A stretch of 16,695 bases of DNA from CBFGTA01 sp965651595 (GTDB taxonomy: Bacteria > Actinomycetota > Actinomycetes > S36-B12 > UBA10799): assembly GCA_965651595.1 (NCBI GenBank), contig CBFGTA010000044.1:1-16695 (forward strand), written 5' to 3'. The position numbers and the translations under genes are program-made. Shown here one piece after another: positions 13,134-16,695 of the stretch; positions within the stretch are counted from its first letter, which is position 1; each line of letters begins with the position of its first letter. Under the pieces are notes generated by a model that made no database searches, had not been told where the DNA came from, and saw only the letters and a program-made list of their open reading frames with translations.

Positions 13134-14459
13134 TCAGACGCGCATGTTCGACCGCCGCGACCCCATCGAGGCAACTGCGTCGGCCAACCAACCACCCACC
13201 AGCGCCAAGAGCCCGGCGAACACCGCACACTGCCACGCCACCGGACCCACCTGAGCCAGACGACCATCCCCGAGAGATCCTCCCGCCAACAAGCAACACA
13301 CGCCCATGATTGCCGCAACCGCACCAGCCATCGTGAGTCGAGTTCGGAGGGCACTAGCGGTCACTAGTGGCAGTGAATTGCCAGTCGATCGGGCGAAGCA
13401 ACGCATCATGAGGGCGCCAGCCAGGAGCGGGATGATCATGACCAAGGCCAGAGCGGGCCCGGCTCCGGTGGGTATCGCGGCGAGTAGCGGAAATGCTGGG
13501 ACGGGCTCCGACGCCGTGGACAACGGAGCTATCCAGGCACCTTCACCGAAGGTAAAGCCCGCTCCGGTGCTATACGAGCTTGCCCAAACGATGGCATTGG
13601 GAACATAGAGTATCGACAGCAACAAGAGCATGACGTTGCCGAGCAGTCCCGGGCTGAGGGCATCCACCATCGACAGCGCCGTCGTGAAATGCCACATCAT
13701 CGAGATTGCCAGCAGCACCGCCCCGCCAGCGATGATGGCCGCGCACCCCAGACTAACTGCCAGGCCGAGGGCTCGGACACGAGGATTGAGCCGGTCAGTC
13801 AGCGTAGATGCCAAGCCTGCTTCGCGGATCAGTCCAGCCGAGAACGCCACGAACGCCACGAGGGCAGTGGCCAGTAGCGCCCACCACGCTCGTACGGAAG
13901 CTCCCTCACTCGTGGACACTGCCGACAGCAACAATCCGGTGGTGGCATAGGCGGCCGTTCCTGCAATGATCATTGGCTTGGCGTCGGCCCAGGTGCAACA
14001 GCCGGACCGACGAGCCGCCCATCGTCCAGCGCGCCACAAGAAACTAGCCGGGAGCAGAACTAGCGCCAGTGGCAACACTGACATCGCGCCCTCTTCCAAT
14101 GCCAGCGGAGCCAGATGAGTGGCGAGCCACGCCACAGCCGACAGTCGCATCACATCACCAATGTCGCCACCGCCAGCACCCAGAATCCACGCCACGATGA
14201 GGACGGCTCCGATGGCGAGCCAGGACAGAACCGCAGCCCACACAACCGCGAGAACTGCAGCGACCGGGACGCTCAGGCGTTCAGCTACCGCGTCGGAAGG
14301 TTCCCAACGGATCCGGGTCCAGGTGGCTCGTTGTCGACTGCGGGGCGCCGGGCGCGATCTAGTCGCCCGCCTCGAAGATCGCCGCGAAGCTTTCGTCCGT
14401 TCTCCGACCGGTGCAGACGACTCGTCGAAGCGCGACGACAGCCGTGAAGGACCTGACAT
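13134..14459 (-). CDS. perM: PerM-like DUF6350 integral membrane protein (cell-division associated)
   Basis: This 441-residue membrane protein has about ten predicted helices: about 66-92, 106-122, 126-142, 163-181, 190-210, 231-253, 271-291, 333-353, 375-395 and 407-427. The motif PNAIVWASSYSTGAGFTFGEG (287-307, conserved core VWASSY with GAGF) is characteristic of DUF6350 proteins. Its place between sucD and purN matches M. tuberculosis Rv0955 (PerM), reported to be needed for cell division and persistence; I infer the same family here from motif and position. Residues 1-52 form a Ser/Arg-rich, probably disordered cytoplasmic tail with 14 arginines. No Shine-Dalgarno sequence precedes ATG 14459, so the real start could be internal, which would shorten this tail. 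It lies 71 bases after sucD. Confidence 0.85.
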   Translation of the reverse strand: MSGPSRLSSRFDESSAPVGERTKASRRSSRRATRSRPAPRSRQRATWTRIRWEPSDAVAERLSVPVAAVLAVVWAAVLSWLAIGAVLIVAWILGAGGGDIGDVMRLSAVAWLATHLAPLALEEGAMSVLPLALVLLPASFLWRAGRWAARRSGCCTWADAKPMIIAGTAAYATTGLLLSAVSTSEGASVRAWWALLATALVAFVAFSAGLIREAGLASTLTDRLNPRVRALGLAVSLGCAAIIAGGAVLLAISMMWHFTTALSMVDALSPGLLGNVMLLLLSILYVPNAIVWASSYSTGAGFTFGEGAWIAPLSTASEPVPAFPLLAAIPTGAGPALALVMIIPLLAGALMMRCFARSTGNSLPLVTASALRTRLTMAGAVAAIMGVCCLLAGGSLGDGRLAQVGPVAWQCAVFAGLLALVGGWLADAVASMGSRRSNMRV

Positions 14460-14530
14460 GACTAACAGGGTGACACGGGACGTGTTGCCGCTGCTTGAAC
14501 CCCGCGCGCGTGTCTGCGACTCGTTTGCGG

Positions 14531-15412
14531 TTAGCGGGCGATGATCGCGCGCATCAGGTCAGCCGTTTGGGACGGCGTCTTCCCGACCTGAACCCCGACG
14601 GCCTCGAGTGCCTGCTGCTTGGCTTCGGCGGTACCAGCCGAACCGGAGATGATGGCACCGGCGTGGCCCATCGTCTTGCCCTCCGGCGCGGTGAAGCCAG
14701 CGACGTATCCGACGACTGGCTTGGTGACGTGGGCGGCAATGTATTCGGCTGCCCGCTCTTCAGCGTCACCACCGATCTCGCCAATCATCACGATCGCCTC
14801 AGTATCAGGGTCGTCCTCGAATGCCTGTAAACAGTCGATGTGCGTCGTCCCGATGATGGGATCGCCACCAATACCGACACAGGTGGAAAATCCGATGTCG
14901 CGCAGTTCGTACATCATCTGATAGGTGAGCGTCCCAGACTTGCTCACCAGCCCGATGGGACCCGCTTGCGCAATCGAAGCCGGGATGATTCCGACGTTGG
15001 ATTGTCCGGGCGATATCAGTCCGGGGCAGTTGGGGCCGATCACGCGGGTGGTTCCGGCTTCTTGGGCATACCTGAAGAAGTGTGCGGTGTCGTGCACCGG
15101 CACGCCTTCGGTAATCACCACGGCGAGACCCACCGCGGCGTCCACGGCCTCCACCACGGCAGCGCGGGTGAAGCGCGGAGGAACGAAGATCACACTGACG
15201 TCGGCGCCAGTTGCCGCGACAGCCTCGGACACTGTGTCGAAAACCGGAATGGAGCGGCCGTCGGAATCTACTTCTTGACCCCCCTTGCCAGGTGTCACAC
15301 CAGCGACGATGTTGGTTCCGGATTCGAGCATGCGCCGGGTGTGCTTACTGCCCTCCGAGCCAGTGATGCCCTGGACGAGCACCCGGGAGTCTTTGTTCAG
15401 ATAGATCGCCAT
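14531..15412 (-). CDS. sucD: Succinyl-CoA synthetase alpha subunit (ADP/GDP-forming)
   Basis: This 293-residue subunit, together with SucC, interconverts succinyl-CoA and succinate with nucleotide phosphorylation. The CoA-binding Rossmann domain has GITGSEG (15-21). GPNCPG is at 126-131, and the C-terminal domain has E213 in GEIGG and the phosphorylated histidine H250 in GHAGAIISGSAGTAEAK. Length is normal. ATG 15412 is preceded by GAGGGCGAG within 13 bases of the sucC stop, consistent with tight coupling to sucC. The product feeds succinate to the SdhAB complex encoded at the other end of the window. Confidence 0.97.
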   Translation of the reverse strand: MAIYLNKDSRVLVQGITGSEGSKHTRRMLESGTNIVAGVTPGKGGQEVDSDGRSIPVFDTVSEAVAATGADVSVIFVPPRFTRAAVVEAVDAAVGLAVVITEGVPVHDTAHFFRYAQEAGTTRVIGPNCPGLISPGQSNVGIIPASIAQAGPIGLVSKSGTLTYQMMYELRDIGFSTCVGIGGDPIIGTTHIDCLQAFEDDPDTEAIVMIGEIGGDAEERAAEYIAAHVTKPVVGYVAGFTAPEGKTMGHAGAIISGSAGTAEAKQQALEAVGVQVGKTPSQTADLMRAIIAR

Positions 15413-15425
15413 TGTCGTCTCGCCC

Positions 15426-16595
15426 TCACTGAGCCATTTCGGCCGCGCGGCGCGCGGCTCCGTCCATCGTGTCTTCTAGTTCAACAACCGCCAAGTTGGC
15501 CTCGCTCAAGATCCGACGGCCTTCTTCGGCGTTGTTTCCGTCCAGGCGCACGACCAGTGGCTTCGTCACCGGCGTTCCCTGCTCCTGCAGCAGCGCCAAG
15601 GCCTGCACAATCCCGTCAGCTACAGCGTCGCACGCGGTGATGCCTCCGAAGACGTTCACGAACACGCTCTTGACGTCCGGGTCACCGAGAATGACGTCGA
15701 GGCCGTCGGCCATGACGGCTGCCGAGGCGCCGCCGCCGATATCTAGGAAGTTTGCTGGACGGACTCCACCGAATTCTTCTCCTGCATAGGCAACGACGTC
15801 GAGAGTGCTCATCACCAGGCCCGCTCCGTTGCCGATGATCCCCACCTCGCCGTCGAGCTTGACGTAGTTGAGACCCTTCTCTTTGGCCTTAAGTTCCAAC
15901 GGATCAGTGGCCTCGATGTCGGCGAGTCCCGCGTGGTGAGGCCGCCGGAATGCGGCGTTCTCGTCGATCGTCACCTTGCCGTCGAGAGCTAGGACCTTGC
16001 CGTCTGGATCTTTAACAAGAGGGTTGACCTCCACCAACGTGGCGTCCTCGTTGACGAACGTCTGCCACAGCGCGACGAGCACGTCAGCGACCTGGTCGGC
16101 CACGTCATCAGGAAACGCCGCAGCTGCCACGATGGCATCCGCCTGAGCGCGGTCTACACCCTTGAGGGGGTCGATCGGGACTTTCGCTAGCGCCTCGGGT
16201 TTGGTGGCGGCGACTTCCTCAATGTCCATTCCACCCTCGACGCTGGCCATCGCCAAGAACGTCCGATTGGCGCGGTCGAGCAGGAAAGAAACGTAGTACT
16301 CCTCGGCGATATCGCTCGCGGGTGTGACGAGAATCTTGCGAACAATGTGCCCCTTGATGTCGAGGCCCAGGATCCCTTCGGCCTTGGCTTCGGCGTCGGC
16401 GGGATCGTCAGCGAGTTTGACGCCTCCAGCCTTACCGCGGCCGCCAGTCTTGACTTGCGCTTTGACAACAACAGGGACCCCGAAGTCCTCCGCTGCTTGC
16501 CGAGCTGCGGCGGCGGTCGTGACGACCGTTCCGGCCTGGGTGGGAACGCCGTGAGCGGCGAAGAGGTCTTTCGCTTGGTACTCGTAGAGGTCCAA
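15426..16595 (-). CDS. sucC: Succinyl-CoA synthetase beta subunit
   Basis: This 389-residue ATP-grasp subunit binds nucleotide and succinate. The N-terminus DLYEYQAKDLFAAHGVP is the conserved family start. KAQVKTGGRGKAGGVK (45-60) is the nucleotide-binding glycine loop. N191 in EVNPL and D205 in ALDGK are the expected Mg ligands. GNGAGLVMSTLD (255-266), DIGGGAS (285-291) and NVFGGITACDAVADGI (314-329) form the ligase domain facing SucD. ATP versus GTP preference cannot be read. The start is the unusual codon TTG (16595). The only other in-frame start-like codon before an in-frame stop is CTG at 16616, and homologous N-termini fit the TTG. A GAGAG at 16610-16614 is a weak, distant ribosome binding site. 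It is the first gene in the minus-strand series. Confidence 0.96.
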   Translation of the reverse strand: MDLYEYQAKDLFAAHGVPTQAGTVVTTAAAARQAAEDFGVPVVVKAQVKTGGRGKAGGVKLADDPADAEAKAEGILGLDIKGHIVRKILVTPASDIAEEYYVSFLLDRANRTFLAMASVEGGMDIEEVAATKPEALAKVPIDPLKGVDRAQADAIVAAAAFPDDVADQVADVLVALWQTFVNEDATLVEVNPLVKDPDGKVLALDGKVTIDENAAFRRPHHAGLADIEATDPLELKAKEKGLNYVKLDGEVGIIGNGAGLVMSTLDVVAYAGEEFGGVRPANFLDIGGGASAAVMADGLDVILGDPDVKSVFVNVFGGITACDAVADGIVQALALLQEQGTPVTKPLVVRLDGNNAEEGRRILSEANLAVVELEDTMDGAARRAAEMAQ

Positions 16596-16695
16596 TGTGT
16601 GATCCCGTTCTCTCAGTCACCAGGTGGTGAGTACTGCTCCACCCCACGGCGGACACTATCGATATCTGGGTCCACCCCGACAGGTGGCCCTGATG
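16596..16695 (-). promoter_or_regulatory. sucC upstream region with possible -10 box and a 14-bp dyad
   Basis: No gene is seen in these 100 bases. On the minus strand a TANNNT hexamer, TAGTGT (16653-16658), is the best -10 candidate, with no good -35 (CTGTCG lies nearby). Between it and the TTG start lies the inverted repeat TCACCA-GG-TGGTGA (16617-16630). If transcription starts about seven bases after the -10, the dyad would lie in the 5' leader, where it could be an operator or a small RNA hairpin. It is partly repeated upstream of icd. Confidence 0.35.

Noticed and set aside
14840..15640. Plus-strand open frame (266 codons) antisense to sucD and the end of sucC
   Set aside because: It spans two well-identified genes and their junction, with low-complexity His/Gly/Arg composition typical of shadow frames.
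1..16695. Mobile elements, CRISPR arrays, toxin-antitoxin or defence systems
   Set aside because: No transposase, integrase, regular repeat-spacer pattern, tRNA-associated direct repeats or recognisable defence protein was seen on either strand.

Overview
The window is GC-rich (about 60% by eye) and densely coded. It looks like chromosomal core sequence from an actinomycete-type actinobacterium. The evidence is the run sucC-sucD-perM-purN-purH followed by folD, a DUF3017 membrane protein, an LDH-type mdh and a homodimeric NADP-type icd, plus frequent GTG starts. The sucCD-perM-purN-purH order is the one known from Mycobacterium tuberculosis. No rRNA, tRNA, CRISPR array, insertion sequence or phage gene was seen, and no gene-free stretch exceeds about 170 bases.

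Layout. Plus strand, 1-3058: the 3' end of sdhA, then sdhB (succinate dehydrogenase flavoprotein and iron-sulfur subunits, 1-base overlap), a five-helix membrane protein of unknown function, a gap of about 165 bases holding a 30-bp interrupted dyad, and a membrane-anchored D-Ala-D-Ala carboxypeptidase. Minus strand, 3028-4900: xthA then trpS as an overlapping pair, with trpS converging on and overlapping the carboxypeptidase gene. Plus strand, 5012-6064: one Gfo/Idh/MocA-family oxidoreductase, divergent from xthA and overlapping the end of icd. Minus strand, 6054-16595: an unbroken ten-gene series, read as sucC, sucD, perM, purN, purH, a double-length YdcZ/DUF606 transporter, folD, a DUF3017 protein, mdh and icd.

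How the genes work together. Four TCA-cycle enzymes lie within 16.7 kb: isocitrate dehydrogenase, succinyl-CoA synthetase, succinate dehydrogenase and malate dehydrogenase. Interleaved are the two formyl-transfer steps of purine synthesis (PurN and PurH) and FolD, which makes their cofactor 10-formyl-tetrahydrofolate. TrpRS, exonuclease III, the carboxypeptidase and PerM are housekeeping functions. The oxidoreductase and the YdcZ-type transporter are the most accessory-looking genes.

I did not find a new defence, mobile or biosynthetic system. The points worth a second look are regulatory or architectural: a dyad in the sucC leader with a partial copy before icd, a dyad plus direct repeats before the carboxypeptidase gene, several start codons preceded at 6-7 bases by a -10-like hexamer (possible leaderless transcripts), convergent gene pairs overlapping by 31 and 11 bases, the transporter abutting folD, and a KDG variant of the carboxypeptidase KTG motif.
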